Below, piece by piece: positions 27,776 through 36,246 of a stretch of 64,000 nucleotides of DNA. The notes beneath the pieces were generated by a model. The model saw nothing but the letters and a program-made list of their open reading frames with translations. It searched no databases and was not told the DNA's origin. The stretch's first letter is position 1; each line of letters starts with the position of its first letter. A program made the translations under genes and the position numbers. The stretch comes from Streptomyces sp. SID13031. GTDB taxonomy: Bacteria > Actinomycetota > Actinomycetes > Propionibacteriales > Kribbellaceae. Where the stretch lies: positions 62,001-126,000 of the forward strand of contig NZ_JAAGLV010000024.1 in assembly GCF_010548305.1 (NCBI RefSeq), written 5' to 3'.

Positions 27776-27804
27776 ACTTTGGGTCGCGGAGATCCGGATG
27801 TCAA
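27776..27804 (-). promoter_or_regulatory. Candidate amidase promoter
   Basis: TTGACA (27804-27799) and CAAAGT (27781-27776) are 17 bp apart on the minus strand. Adjacent palindromes GGTTAACC and CCAAATTTGG just upstream, in an AT-rich patch, may be regulator sites. Confidence 0.5.
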
Positions 27805-27893
27805 CGGTTAACCAAATTTGGAGTCAGAAGGTTCGATACTGACGACGAGTGAGGTCCCCACGGGGTAACGACACAGGGTTACGGAGCAAGGCC

Positions 27894-28505
27894 ATGGAAG
27901 CGTTGCCGTTGGCGTTCACGACGGGCTGGGCGAGCGGCATCAACGCCTACGCGTGCGTACTGATCCTCGGTCTGCTCGGCCGGTTCGCCGGTGTCGACGA
28001 AATCCCGTCCTCGCTGACCGGCAACGGCGTCCTGATCGTCGCCGGCGCGCTCTTCGCGTTCGAGTTCGTCGCCGACAAGATCCCCTATATCGACTCGGCC
28101 TGGGACGCGATCTCCACCGTCATCCGGCCGACCGTCGGCGCGATCGTCGCCGCACTGCTGGCCGGTGAAGCGGGCAGCCTGCACCAGGCCGCGATCGCCA
28201 CCACCGGCGGGGTCGTAGCGCTGGTGTCGCACCTGGTGAAATCGAGCCTGCGGCTGGCGATCAACACCTCCCCCGAGCCCGTCACCAACATCGCCGCCTC
28301 GTCCGGTGAGGACGTCGCCGTCGCCGGTGTCGTCTCGCTGGCCGCGTTCCACCCCACCGCCGCCCTGATCATCGCCGCCATCCTGCTGCTGATCGGGCTC
28401 GTCTCGGTGTACTTCGCGTTCCGCGCGATCCGCCGGGGCCTCGTCAGGTTCCAGGCCTGGCGCGAGAAACGTAGCAATCCAGCAACCGGGAGCAGTGCAG
28501 TCTGA
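27894..28505 (+). CDS. DUF4126 membrane protein
   Basis: Membrane protein of 203 aa with about five hydrophobic helices. The N-terminus LAFTTGWASGINAYACVLIL and the FEFVADKIPYIDSAWD loop are DUF4126 signatures. The function is unknown. ATG 27894 follows a GGAGCAAGG site. The stop overlaps the ATG of the oxidoreductase by one base (TGATG), so the two are translationally linked and may act on a lipid or isoprenoid substrate (inference). Confidence 0.85.
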   Translation: MEALPLAFTTGWASGINAYACVLILGLLGRFAGVDEIPSSLTGNGVLIVAGALFAFEFVADKIPYIDSAWDAISTVIRPTVGAIVAALLAGEAGSLHQAAIATTGGVVALVSHLVKSSLRLAINTSPEPVTNIAASSGEDVAVAGVVSLAAFHPTAALIIAAILLLIGLVSVYFAFRAIRRGLVRFQAWREKRSNPATGSSAV

Positions 28506-29812
28506 TGGCCCGCGTGATCGTCATCGGGGCCGGCCTAGCCGGTCTCGCCACCGCCGTACGGCTGGCCAAGCTCGGCCACCAAGTTACCGTCTGCGAGAAG
28601 GACGACCGCCTGGGCGGCGCCCTCGGCCGGGTCGAGGCCGACGGCTTCAGCTGGGACGCCGGAGCAGCCAGTACTACGCTGCCGGCCGCCCTGCGCGACC
28701 TGTTCCGCAAGAGCGGCCGCCCGATCGAGAGCCTGGCCCAGCTGGAGCCCATCACCGAGCCGCGGCGCCACCTGTTCGGCGACGGCTCCGTGCTCGACCT
28801 GCCGGTCGGCGACCGGGCGTCCCAGTTCGAAGCCTGGCGGGACCTAGCTGACGACAAGACGGCAGAGCAGTGGACAGCACTGGTCGACAAGTACGGCGAG
28901 ACCTGGCAGATCCTGCGCAAGTCGTCGCTGGAGCCGCCGCTGATGGACAAGCTGCCACTGGCCGCCATCCGCAGCCTCAAGCCCTGGCAGTCGCTCGAGC
29001 GCACCGCACAGCGCGGCCTCGACGACGAGCGCGCCCGCGCGGTACTGCGCTACTACGCGACCCAGCACGGCTCCGACCCGAAGCTCACACCTGGCTACGT
29101 CGGGGTTTGGTCGTACCTGGAGCGCACGTTCGGCCGCTGGACCATCCAGGGCGGCTTCGGCGTACTGGCCGATGCCCTGGCGCAGCGGGCGAGCGAGCGC
29201 AAGATCGACATCCACACCCATGCAGAGGTCGTCGGAGTCGACACCGACAACGGCCAGGTGACCGGGGTCAGGCTGTCGGACGGCAAGACGCTGCCGGCCG
29301 ACGTCGTGGTCAGCGACATCGATCCACGCCACCTCTACGGGCAGCTGGTCGACGACCCGCACGCCAAGAAGGTCCGGCGCAAGGTCCTCTCCACCCACCA
29401 GGCCCAGGCGGCCTACGTCGTCCACCTCGGCCTCAAAGGCCCAGTGCCGGCCCTGCCCTTCGAGACCGTGCTGCACGGCAGCCCGACGGTAGTGATCCGC
29501 ACCGGTGGTCAGGCGCCCGCCGGACACCAGGCCTGGTCGGTACTGGTCCATGGCTACCCCACTGACGACGTACTGGACCTCCTGGTCGCCAGAGGACTGC
29601 ACATCCGGGACAAGGTCGTCTCCCGCCAGACCTCTCCTTCCTGGTGGGCCGGCGTCGCCTGGGAGGGGTACAAAACCGCCCGGCGACGGGCCGCGAACGC
29701 CTCCCCGATCAAGGGCCTGTACTGCGTCGGCGCGGGTGCTCACCCAGGCGTCGGAGTGCCCTCTACCACCCTCGGTGCGGCCATCGTTGCGGACGCCGTC
29801 GGCAAGGCTTGA
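28505..29812 (+). CDS. Phytoene desaturase-like FAD-dependent oxidoreductase
   Basis: Protein of 435 aa of the CrtI/flavin amine-oxidase superfamily. The dinucleotide-binding motif is VIGAGLAGLATAVRLAKLGH at residues 5-24, followed by VTVCEKDDRLGG. The C-terminus has YCVGAGAHPGVGVPST with LGAAIVADAV, the second FAD contact typical of phytoene desaturases and FAD-dependent retinol saturases. No other carotenoid genes are adjacent; the nearest isoprenoid gene is the polyprenyl synthase at 33666. The substrate is unknown. Coupled to the DUF4126 gene. Confidence 0.85.
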   Translation: MARVIVIGAGLAGLATAVRLAKLGHQVTVCEKDDRLGGALGRVEADGFSWDAGAASTTLPAALRDLFRKSGRPIESLAQLEPITEPRRHLFGDGSVLDLPVGDRASQFEAWRDLADDKTAEQWTALVDKYGETWQILRKSSLEPPLMDKLPLAAIRSLKPWQSLERTAQRGLDDERARAVLRYYATQHGSDPKLTPGYVGVWSYLERTFGRWTIQGGFGVLADALAQRASERKIDIHTHAEVVGVDTDNGQVTGVRLSDGKTLPADVVVSDIDPRHLYGQLVDDPHAKKVRRKVLSTHQAQAAYVVHLGLKGPVPALPFETVLHGSPTVVIRTGGQAPAGHQAWSVLVHGYPTDDVLDLLVARGLHIRDKVVSRQTSPSWWAGVAWEGYKTARRRAANASPIKGLYCVGAGAHPGVGVPSTTLGAAIVADAVGKA

Positions 29813-29885
29813 TCGCGGCGCACTAAGATTGATCGTTCATGTGTTCCGTGTCGGGGATTGTCGCCCGGCAGTAGAGAGGACCCCG

Positions 29886-32105
29886 GTGGATCAAACCCCC
29901 ACGTCGACCGACCTGGAGAACGTCGAGCGCGCTGAGCTCGAGGCCGAGCAGCAGCACGTCGACCAGGTGTATACCCGGGTCGCCGAGGCCGCCCGGTCCG
30001 CGTCCCGGATCGCGGTCGAAGGGCACCAGCGCGGTCAGGCGCAGAATGTCGGCCGCGTCCGCGACGAGGAGCAGACCGGTCTGTACGAGCGCGACGTCCT
30101 GGTGTTCGCCGCAGCCCGCCGGATCGCCGAGCTGGACGCCGAGCACGAGGGCCTCGTGTTCGGCCGGCTCGACTCCGACCTGGGCGACGACACCGAGGTC
30201 GTGGCGACCGCCGCGGACTTGGAGAGCCTGTACGTCGGCCGGATCGGCGTTCGCGACGCCGAGTACGAGCCGCTCGTGATCGACTGGCGTGCCCCGGCCG
30301 CCGAGCCGTTCTACCGCGCGACTCCGACCGACCGGCTGAAGGTCGTCCGGCGCCGCGTACTGCGCAACAAGGGTCCCCGCATCGCGGGGATCGAGGACGA
30401 CCTGCTGGCGCCCGATCGCGCTCCCGCCGACCTGCCCGTGATGGGTGAGGGCGCGCTGATGGCGTCCCTGTCGCGTGCTCGTGGTCACACGATGCGTGAC
30501 ATCGTCGCCACCATCCAGGCCGAGCAGGACGAGGCGATCCGGGCACCTGCCCGCGGCGTCACCGTCATCGGTGGCGGCCCCGGCACCGGCAAGACCGTGG
30601 TGGCGCTGCACCGCGCCGCCTACCTCCTGTACTCCGACCGCAGGCGGTTCGAACGCGGCGGCGTCCTGGTGGTCGGCCCGTCGGCCGCCTTCATGGCCTA
30701 CATCGAGCGAGTGCTCCCAAGCCTCGGCGAGAACACCGTGTCGCTACGGGCGGTCGGTGAACTCGTGGACGGCGTGCGGGCGACTGCTGTCGACAACGCG
30801 GACGTAGCCGCGATCAAGGGCTCCCTGCGGATGCGCGGCCTGCTCTCCCGGGTAGCACGCGACCGGGTGCCCGATGCGCCGACCGGCCTGCGGGTCTTCA
30901 TTAACGGCGCGAATGTCGAGCTGGACACGAACCAGCTCGACAACGTCCGCCGCAACGCGCTGCGCCGTACGCCGCGCAACAAGGCCGGCTCCGAAGCCCG
31001 CAAGGGCCTGGTGGCCGCGCTGTGGCAGCGGTTCCCCGACGACCTGCGGAACGGCGTCTACGCCGACCGCGAGTCGTTCGGCGACATCGTCACCGACCTG
31101 CCCGCGTACAAGCAGTTCTTCGCAGCCTGGTGGCCAGTGCTCACCCCGGGTGCCGTGCTGCGCTGGCTGGGCGACTCCCGGCGTACACAGCGCTGGTCGC
31201 GTGGGGACTTCACCCCGGCCGAGAGCGACCAGTTGTCGGCGGCAATTCGTAGTACGAGCGAGTTCACCATCGCCGACGTCGCACTGCTCGACGAGCTGAG
31301 CAACCTGCTCGGCCGGCCGCCAGTGATCGAGGCCGGCAAGGACGAGGAGTTCGACTGGCTCGAGGGGCTCTCGGACGGCGTCAACGAAGTACTGACGACC
31401 TCTGAGCGGCGTGCTCGTGCAGTGGCGGCGGCAGACGCCGAGGAGCCGGACGAGTACGCCCACGTGCTGGTGGACGAGGCACAGGACCTCTCCCCCATGC
31501 AGTGGCGCATGGTGACTCGCCGCGGCCCGCAGGCCAGCTGGACGATCGTGGGCGACCCGGCCCAGAGCTCCTGGCCCGACCCGGCCGAGGCGCGGGCGGC
31601 GATGGACTCGATGCTGTCGCACCTGCAGCGGCACACCTTCCGGCTCTCGACGAACTACCGGAACTCGGCGGAGATCTACGCCTTCGCCGGCGAGGTGATC
31701 CGGCAGGAGATCCCGGACGCCGACCTGCCGAACGCAGTACGGCAGACCGGTGTGGATCCGGAGCACCGGATCTTCGATGCGGACAAGGTCGCCGAGGCGG
31801 CAGCCGACGCGGCCGGTGAGCTCCTCCAGCTGGTCGAGGGCACCGTCGGCGTCATCGTTCCGCCAGTACTTCGCCCCGCGATCGACTCGGTGCTCAAGGA
31901 ACTCGGCGACTCCCGCGTGGTGGCGCTGAGCCCGCTGGACTCCAAGGGCCTCGAGTACGACGCCGTCGTGGTGGTCGAGCCGGACCGGATCGTGAGCGAC
32001 ACACTGGGCGGCGTCCGAGCCCTGTATGTCGTCCTGACCCGGGCCACCCAACGGATGATCACCATCAACAGCACCACCCACTGGCTACCCACCCACACCT
32101 CCTGA
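29886..32105 (+). CDS. helD: HelD-like RNA polymerase-associated helicase-fold ATPase
   Basis: Superfamily 1 ATPase of 739 aa similar in layout and length to actinobacterial HelD, which removes RNA polymerase from stalled or post-termination complexes. It has an N-terminal charged helical region (ERAELEAEQQHVDQVYTR), a Walker A GGGPGTGKTVVALHRAAYL near residue 229, a Walker B LVDEAQDLSPMQWRMV near 527, and UvrD-like motifs further on (STNYRNSAEIYAFAGE). The C-terminal SLDSKGLEYDAVVV-type motif (here PLDSKGLEYDAV) is present. GTG 29886 follows GAGAGGA. I saw no 19-bp rifampicin-associated element in the upstream gap, so induction by rifamycins is not supported. Confidence 0.88.
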   Translation: MDQTPTSTDLENVERAELEAEQQHVDQVYTRVAEAARSASRIAVEGHQRGQAQNVGRVRDEEQTGLYERDVLVFAAARRIAELDAEHEGLVFGRLDSDLGDDTEVVATAADLESLYVGRIGVRDAEYEPLVIDWRAPAAEPFYRATPTDRLKVVRRRVLRNKGPRIAGIEDDLLAPDRAPADLPVMGEGALMASLSRARGHTMRDIVATIQAEQDEAIRAPARGVTVIGGGPGTGKTVVALHRAAYLLYSDRRRFERGGVLVVGPSAAFMAYIERVLPSLGENTVSLRAVGELVDGVRATAVDNADVAAIKGSLRMRGLLSRVARDRVPDAPTGLRVFINGANVELDTNQLDNVRRNALRRTPRNKAGSEARKGLVAALWQRFPDDLRNGVYADRESFGDIVTDLPAYKQFFAAWWPVLTPGAVLRWLGDSRRTQRWSRGDFTPAESDQLSAAIRSTSEFTIADVALLDELSNLLGRPPVIEAGKDEEFDWLEGLSDGVNEVLTTSERRARAVAAADAEEPDEYAHVLVDEAQDLSPMQWRMVTRRGPQASWTIVGDPAQSSWPDPAEARAAMDSMLSHLQRHTFRLSTNYRNSAEIYAFAGEVIRQEIPDADLPNAVRQTGVDPEHRIFDADKVAEAAADAAGELLQLVEGTVGVIVPPVLRPAIDSVLKELGDSRVVALSPLDSKGLEYDAVVVVEPDRIVSDTLGGVRALYVVLTRATQRMITINSTTHWLPTHTS

Positions 32106-32122
32106 CCCCGTCATTTCGGGGT
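32105..32122. terminator. Hairpin between helD and sixA-like gene
   Basis: ACCCCG, 6-nt loop, CGGGGT begins at the last base of the helD stop codon and lies 8 bp from the convergent SixA stop. It may act in both directions. Confidence 0.5.
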
Positions 32123-32129
32123 GGGGTGG

Positions 32130-32660
32130 TCAGCCGCGGGGGATGACGTAGTCGACCAGGTCTGCGTCGTCCGGGCTGATGTTGGCCCAGCGGCTGGTGG
32201 TGTGCAGGACTGTCAGGCCTGAGGTCGGGTACTTCTGGGTGAGCTCGACGCGGTTCGGGCTGGTGCCATCGAGTGCCAGCTCGTCCGCGAGCCACGGGAT
32301 CCCGGGCGCGTGGCCGACGACGACCACCGTCCGGATCTCGGCCGGTACGTCGTAGATGACCTCAAGCAGCTCCTCGGTACCGGCACTGTAGATCCGCCGG
32401 TCGTACCAGACGTCGGTGGCGATCGCGCCGGCCTCGGCGGCGTACTGCCAGGTCTCCCTGGTGCGGATCGAGGGCGAGCACAGGACGAGCTCGGCCTCGA
32501 TGCCCTGGGCAAGCAAGTAGCGTCCCGCCGCGGCAGCGTCGGCGCGGCCGCGGTCGGCGAGCGGTCGCTCGAGGTCGGGCATCGACTCGGGCGGCACCGC
32601 CTTCGCGTGCCGGAGCAGTACCAGGGTGCGGTCGATCAGCAGGTCGGACGGGTCAGCCAT
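32130..32660 (-). CDS. SixA-like histidine phosphatase
   Basis: Histidine phosphatase superfamily protein of 176 aa. The catalytic RHA motif is TLVLLRHAKA near residue 17, and the second His is VVVGHAPGIPWLADEL near 114. A short insert-free fold and the ADRGRADAAAAGRYL motif place it with SixA-type phosphohistidine phosphatases rather than phosphoglycerate mutases. Substrate unknown. A TATCCT box ends 6 nt before ATG 32660, so it is probably leaderless. Confidence 0.88.
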   Translation of the reverse strand: MADPSDLLIDRTLVLLRHAKAVPPESMPDLERPLADRGRADAAAAGRYLLAQGIEAELVLCSPSIRTRETWQYAAEAGAIATDVWYDRRIYSAGTEELLEVIYDVPAEIRTVVVVGHAPGIPWLADELALDGTSPNRVELTQKYPTSGLTVLHTTSRWANISPDDADLVDYVIPRG

Positions 32661-32666
32661 CGGCCC

Positions 32667-32672
32667 AGGATA
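32667..32672 (-). promoter_or_regulatory. -10 box TATCCT, leaderless sixA-like gene
   Basis: On the minus strand TATCCT is followed by 6 nt and then ATG 32660, with no Shine-Dalgarno. Confidence 0.5.
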
Positions 32673-32693
32673 GGGCGTCCGCGCCGGCCCGGG

Positions 32694-33608
32694 TCAGACC
32701 ACTGTGGACTGCAGGTTGCGGAACACCTGACGCGTCGCCGTCGAGCGGTTCAGGGTGATGAAGTGGATGCCCGGCGCGCCACCGGCGAGCAGTTGGTCGC
32801 AGAGCTCGCTGGCGATCTCGATCCCGGCGGACCGGACCGCGGCCGGGTCGTCCGCGACCGCGTGCAGCCGGTCGGTGACGGCCGTCGGCAACGCCATGCC
32901 GGTCAGCTCGGCCATCCGCTCGATCTGCTTGATGTTCGTCACCGGCATGATGCCCGGCAGGATCGGGATGTCGCAGCCCAGCGCCGCGGCCCGGTCGACC
33001 AGCCGGAAGTAGTCGTCCGCGCCGAAGAACATCTGGGTGATGGCGTAATCGGCGCCGGCCGCAGCCTTCGCCGCGAGGACGCGGGCGTCGGTCTCGAGGT
33101 CCGAGGCCTCCGGGTGCTTGTCGGGGAAGGCCGCGACGCCGACGCAGAAGTCGCCGAGCTCACGGACCAGCTCGACCAGCTCGACCGCGTGGTTCAGGCC
33201 CTCGGGATGCGCGACCCACGGCTGCGACGGCCCGCCCGGCGGGTCGCCCCGCAGCGCGAGCACGTTGCGCACCCCTGCTCCGGCGTACGCGCCGATGACG
33301 GAGCGCAGCTCGTCCCGCGAGTGCGATACGCAGGTCAGGTGCCCGAGCGGCGTCAGCGAAGTGTCCTGCGCGACCCGCTCGGTGACCCGGATCGTGCCGT
33401 CCCGGGTCGTCCCGCCGGCGCCGTACGTGATCGAGACGAAGGTCGGCCGCAACTGCTCGATCTCGCGGATCGAGCGCCACAGCACCTCCTCGGCCTCGGG
33501 CGTCTTCGGTGGGAAGAACTCGAAGGAGAAAGATGGCTCGGCCGTCGACAGCAGGTCACGGATCGTCGGCGTAGTGCCGGGGAGCGTGGACGGGAGACCG
33601 GTTGCCAT
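32694..33608 (-). CDS. metF: MetF, methylenetetrahydrofolate reductase
   Basis: FAD-dependent TIM-barrel enzyme of 304 aa that reduces 5,10-methylene-THF to 5-methyl-THF for methionine synthesis. Signatures are FSFEFFPPKTPEAEEVLW near residue 27, FVSITYGAGGTTRDGT near 56, the HLTCVSHSRDEL stretch and NVLALRGDPPGG near 115, and IPILPGIMPVTN further on. ATG 33608 lies 7 nt after a TAGCCT box with no ribosome-binding site, so it is probably leaderless. The much longer upstream open frame overlaps the divergent synthase and is not coding. Confidence 0.95.
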   Translation of the reverse strand: MATGLPSTLPGTTPTIRDLLSTAEPSFSFEFFPPKTPEAEEVLWRSIREIEQLRPTFVSITYGAGGTTRDGTIRVTERVAQDTSLTPLGHLTCVSHSRDELRSVIGAYAGAGVRNVLALRGDPPGGPSQPWVAHPEGLNHAVELVELVRELGDFCVGVAAFPDKHPEASDLETDARVLAAKAAAGADYAITQMFFGADDYFRLVDRAAALGCDIPILPGIMPVTNIKQIERMAELTGMALPTAVTDRLHAVADDPAAVRSAGIEIASELCDQLLAGGAPGIHFITLNRSTATRQVFRNLQSTVV

Positions 33609-33615
33609 GGGGTCA

Positions 33616-33621
33616 AGGCTA
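33616..33621 (-). promoter_or_regulatory. -10 box TAGCCT, leaderless metF
   Basis: On the minus strand TAGCCT ends 7 nt before ATG 33608. The only 57 bp between metF and the divergent synthase gene hold both promoters. Confidence 0.5.
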
Positions 33622-33652
33622 CCGGGGCGTGAGCGTCCGCGGCGGCACCGAC

Positions 33653-33658
33653 TACTCT
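33653..33658 (+). promoter_or_regulatory. -10 box TACTCT, leaderless polyprenyl synthase gene
   Basis: TACTCT ends 7 nt before GTG 33666. A weak TGAGCG lies 17 bp further upstream as a -35. Confidence 0.5.
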
Positions 33659-33665
33659 CCGAGAC

Positions 33666-34736
33666 GTGTATGCCGACGCAGACATCCCGACCGAGATCCA
33701 GGCAGCGCTGACCAGCTTCCTGGACATCCAGCAGGAGCGGCTCGCCGCGATCGGACCAGAGCTCGAGGAGCAGGTCCAGGCCGCGCGGGACGCGACCAGT
33801 GGCGGTAAACGGCTGCGGCCATCCTTCTGCTACTGGGGTTTCCGCGCCGCCGGCGGTGACCATCGGCAGCCGATCCTGAAGGCCGCCGCGAGTCTGGAGA
33901 TGCTGCACGTCAGCGCGCTCGTCCACGACGACGTGATGGATTCCTCCGACGTACGCCGGGGAGCACCGGCGGCCCACCGCCGGTTCGAGGCGCTGCAGCG
34001 GGCCCGGACGGAGAAGAGCGGCCGCGGTGGCGACCCGGTCGGATTCGGGATCGGCGCGGCCATCCTGCTCGGCGACCTGTGCCTGATCTGGGCCGACGAG
34101 ATGCTGAACACGTCGGGATTCGACGCGGCCTCCTTGGCGGCTGCCTCGAAGTTCTTCGACGCCGTCCGGGTGGAGGTGACGGCCGGGCAGTACCTCGACC
34201 TGGTCGCCCAGGCCTCGGGCGAGGCCGACATGGACCGGGCTCTGCGCGTACTGCGGTACAAGGCAGCGACGTACACGGTCGAGCGGCCGCTCCACATCGG
34301 CGCCGCTCTTGGTGGCGGTGGCCAGCACCTCATCGACGCACTGTCGGCGTACGGGCTGCCCCTGGGTGAGGCCTTCCAGTTGCGCGACGACCTACTGGGT
34401 GTCTTCGGCGATCCGGCGCTGACCGGGAAGCCGGCCGGCGACGACCTGCGCGAGGGCAAGCGGACGGTCCTCACGGCGTACGCGGTCGAGCACGCGTCGG
34501 AGGTGCAGCTGACCGAGTTCGACCGGCTCTTCGGGCGGCCGGATCTGGACGCCGACGAGATCCAGTTGCTGCGCGAGATCCTTCAGGACAGCCGCGCGGT
34601 CCAGGCCTGCGAGGACCTGATCACCGAACGCACCGAGGACGCCCTCGACTCGCTCGATCGCGCGCCCATCGACGACGAGACCTCCCGCAAGGCGCTCGCC
34701 GACCTCGCGATCGCCGCCACCGCCCGGCACCTCTGA
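33666..34736 (+). CDS. Polyprenyl (geranylgeranyl-type) diphosphate synthase
   Basis: Trans-isoprenyl diphosphate synthase of 356 aa that condenses isopentenyl diphosphate with an allylic diphosphate. The first Asp-rich motif is ALVHDDVMDSSDVRRG near residue 87, and the second is FQLRDDLLGVFGDPALTGKP near 238. GGKRLRPSF near 50 is the usual substrate-binding stretch. Chain length cannot be fixed from sequence; the family includes IdsA-type farnesyl/geranylgeranyl synthases. Divergent from metF, a common actinobacterial arrangement near the PASTA kinase. Confidence 0.93.
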   Translation: MYADADIPTEIQAALTSFLDIQQERLAAIGPELEEQVQAARDATSGGKRLRPSFCYWGFRAAGGDHRQPILKAAASLEMLHVSALVHDDVMDSSDVRRGAPAAHRRFEALQRARTEKSGRGGDPVGFGIGAAILLGDLCLIWADEMLNTSGFDAASLAAASKFFDAVRVEVTAGQYLDLVAQASGEADMDRALRVLRYKAATYTVERPLHIGAALGGGGQHLIDALSAYGLPLGEAFQLRDDLLGVFGDPALTGKPAGDDLREGKRTVLTAYAVEHASEVQLTEFDRLFGRPDLDADEIQLLREILQDSRAVQACEDLITERTEDALDSLDRAPIDDETSRKALADLAIAATARHL

Positions 34737-34745
34737 GCCCGTCAG

Positions 34746-34762
34746 GCCTGCTTCAGGCTTTT
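34746..34762 (+). terminator. Weak intrinsic terminator
   Basis: GCCTG, CTT loop, CAGGC is followed by TTTT, 10 bp after the synthase stop. It overlaps the end of the convergent HTH gene. The 5-bp stem is short. Confidence 0.35.
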
Positions 34763-35160
34763 GCCAGCAAACTGACGATCCGCAGCAGATCGGCGGTCAC
34801 CTCGGGATCACCGATGATGATCAGCTTGAGGCTGCTGCGGTCCTCGTCGTACGCCGACTCGACCCTCAGCTGGCCGAGCCCGCCCTGATTGACCGCCGCA
34901 TGCAGATGCGTGCTGATCCGGTCGGCACCGGCCCGGTCGATCGCGTCGACCTGCACGATGCTCGACACCTCGACCCGCCGCGCGCTCGCGCCACCGTCGT
35001 CGACAGCGGAGATCCCGGTGAAGGCCTCAAGATCCTCGCGGCTGATCCGGTACTGCTTCCCGATCCGGACGGCGTTCAGCTTCCCGTCGCGGACGTAGTT
35101 CCGGACCGTCCGCACATGCAGCCCGAGCTGATCCGCCACCTGCTCGACCGAAAACATCAT
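34753..35160 (-). CDS. Excisionase-type (MerR-like) HTH regulator
   Basis: Protein of 135 aa. Residues 1-50 are a MerR/excisionase winged-helix domain (SVEQVADQLGLHVRTVRNYV, then GKLNAVRIGKQYRISREDL). The remaining 85 residues form a conserved-looking sensor or dimerisation domain ending LRIVSLLAKA that I cannot name. It is divergent from the DUF4180 gene across a 65-bp AT-rich spacer with a perfect inverted repeat, so it probably represses both genes. It is not linked to an integrase here, so a phage excisionase role is unlikely. Confidence 0.82.
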   Translation of the reverse strand: MMFSVEQVADQLGLHVRTVRNYVRDGKLNAVRIGKQYRISREDLEAFTGISAVDDGGASARRVEVSSIVQVDAIDRAGADRISTHLHAAVNQGGLGQLRVESAYDEDRSSLKLIIIGDPEVTADLLRIVSLLAKA

Positions 35161-35187
35161 GCTAGATCCCTATCACATACCTTAGAA

Positions 35188-35213
35188 TTCCCTATAGATC
35201 ACTTTATAGGGAA
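35188..35213. promoter_or_regulatory. Palindromic operator TTCCCTATA-N8-TATAGGGAA
   Basis: A perfect 9-bp inverted repeat with an 8-bp spacer lies between the divergent HTH and DUF4180 genes. An extra TCCCTAT half-site sits at 35166-35172, closer to the HTH start. The AT-rich context overlaps both promoters, which suggests autoregulation by the HTH protein. Confidence 0.7.
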
Positions 35214-35225
35214 GGATACGGAACT

Positions 35226-35573
35226 TTGCAGACCTATCGCGCGACCACCACGATCCTCAACGACCGGGATGCGGTCGATGTCATCGCGGAGGCGCACTAC
35301 ACCCACCAAGCCGAGTGGGTGGTCGTTCCGGTCGAGTTGCTGCCGGCGGAGTTCTTCCGGCTGGGCAGTGGGGTGGCCGGGGGGATCGTGCAGAAGTTCG
35401 TCACCTACCAGATGGGGCTGGTGGTGCTGGGCGATGTGTCCGCTCATGAAGCGGCCAGTACTTCGTTCCGCGACTGGGTCCGGGAGGCCAACCGCGGACG
35501 GCACCTGCGGTTCGTGCCGGATGAGCACGCTCTAGATTGCTGGCATGGAGGAGATCTCGCCGCTGGCGCCTGA
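35226..35573 (+). CDS. DUF4180-domain protein
   Basis: Protein of 115 aa. The middle and C-terminus match DUF4180: EWVVVPVELLPAEFFRLGSG, FVTYQMGLVVLGDVS and STSFRDWVREANRGRHLRFV. The function is unknown, but such genes commonly pair with HTH regulators, as here. The start is TTG 35226, which is 12 bp after the operator; AAGGA lies upstream. The 3' end overlaps the DUF2071 gene by 29 bp. Confidence 0.78.
   Translation: MQTYRATTTILNDRDAVDVIAEAHYTHQAEWVVVPVELLPAEFFRLGSGVAGGIVQKFVTYQMGLVVLGDVSAHEAASTSFRDWVREANRGRHLRFVPDEHALDCWHGGDLAAGA
35533..35538 (+). promoter_or_regulatory. -10 box TAGATT, leaderless DUF2071 gene
   Basis: TAGATT ends 6 nt before ATG 35545, inside the end of the DUF4180 gene. 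No Shine-Dalgarno is present. Confidence 0.45.
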
Positions 35574-36246
35574 GCTGCGCCCGCCGCGCATCCTCCGGCA
35601 GCGCTGGCTCGACCTGTCCTTCATCCACTGGGCAGTGGAGCCGGGGAGCGTCGCCCGCTACTTCCCGCCGGGCACCAGACCCGACACGTTCGAGGGACGG
35701 ACGTACGTCGGGCTGGTGCCGTTCCGGATGGTCATGCTGAGGTCGTTCCTGGAGACCAACGTCCGTCTGTACTCCGTGGACAGCGCCGGCCGGCGAGGCG
35801 TGGTGTTCCTGAGCCTCGACGCCAACTGGCTTCCCATGGTGGCCGGCTCGCGCAGCACCCTGGGCATCCCCTACCGCTGGGCGCGCATGCAGCACCACGC
35901 AACAGGCAACCGCCATACCTACAGCTCAACCCTTCGCTGGCCGCACGGCGATGCCAGTAGCACGATCGAGACGCAGGTGGGCGAGCGACTGGAGCCCGGC
36001 CCGCTTGAGCACTTCCTGACCGCCCGCTGGGGCCTGCATCTCAACAGGGCCGGCCGCACCTGGTACCTGCCCAACGAGCACCCGCCATGGGTCCTGCACC
36101 AAGCAGAGCTCCAGACCTTCGAGGACCGCGGTCTGCTCGCCTCCGTGGGGCTAGGCGAGCTCGGCAGTCGCCCACCAGACCACGTGGCCTTCAGTAGCGG
36201 AGTACCGGCTCGGTTCGGCCTGCCTAGAGGACCGGTACTTCGGTAA
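35545..36246 (+). CDS. YqjF-like DUF2071 protein
   Basis: Protein of 233 aa matching DUF2071/YqjF: LRQRWLDLSFIHWAVEPGSV near residue 18, TYVGLVPFRMVMLR near 52, GRRGVVFLSLDANW near 92 and YRWARMQH near 111. The family has an acetoacetate-decarboxylase-like fold and unknown activity. It overlaps the DUF4180 gene at its start, and its 3' end overlaps the convergent barstar gene by 23 bp. Confidence 0.85.
   Translation: MEEISPLAPELRPPRILRQRWLDLSFIHWAVEPGSVARYFPPGTRPDTFEGRTYVGLVPFRMVMLRSFLETNVRLYSVDSAGRRGVVFLSLDANWLPMVAGSRSTLGIPYRWARMQHHATGNRHTYSSTLRWPHGDASSTIETQVGERLEPGPLEHFLTARWGLHLNRAGRTWYLPNEHPPWVLHQAELQTFEDRGLLASVGLGELGSRPPDHVAFSSGVPARFGLPRGPVLR

Noticed and set aside
29813-29885. Rifampicin-associated element upstream of helD
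   Set aside because: GCAAGGCTTG near 29802 superficially resembles part of the element, but the full 19-bp inverted repeat is not there.
34753-35160. Phage excisionase (Xis) for the HTH protein
   Set aside because: No integrase, attachment site or other phage gene is nearby; its divergent partner and operator fit a local regulator.
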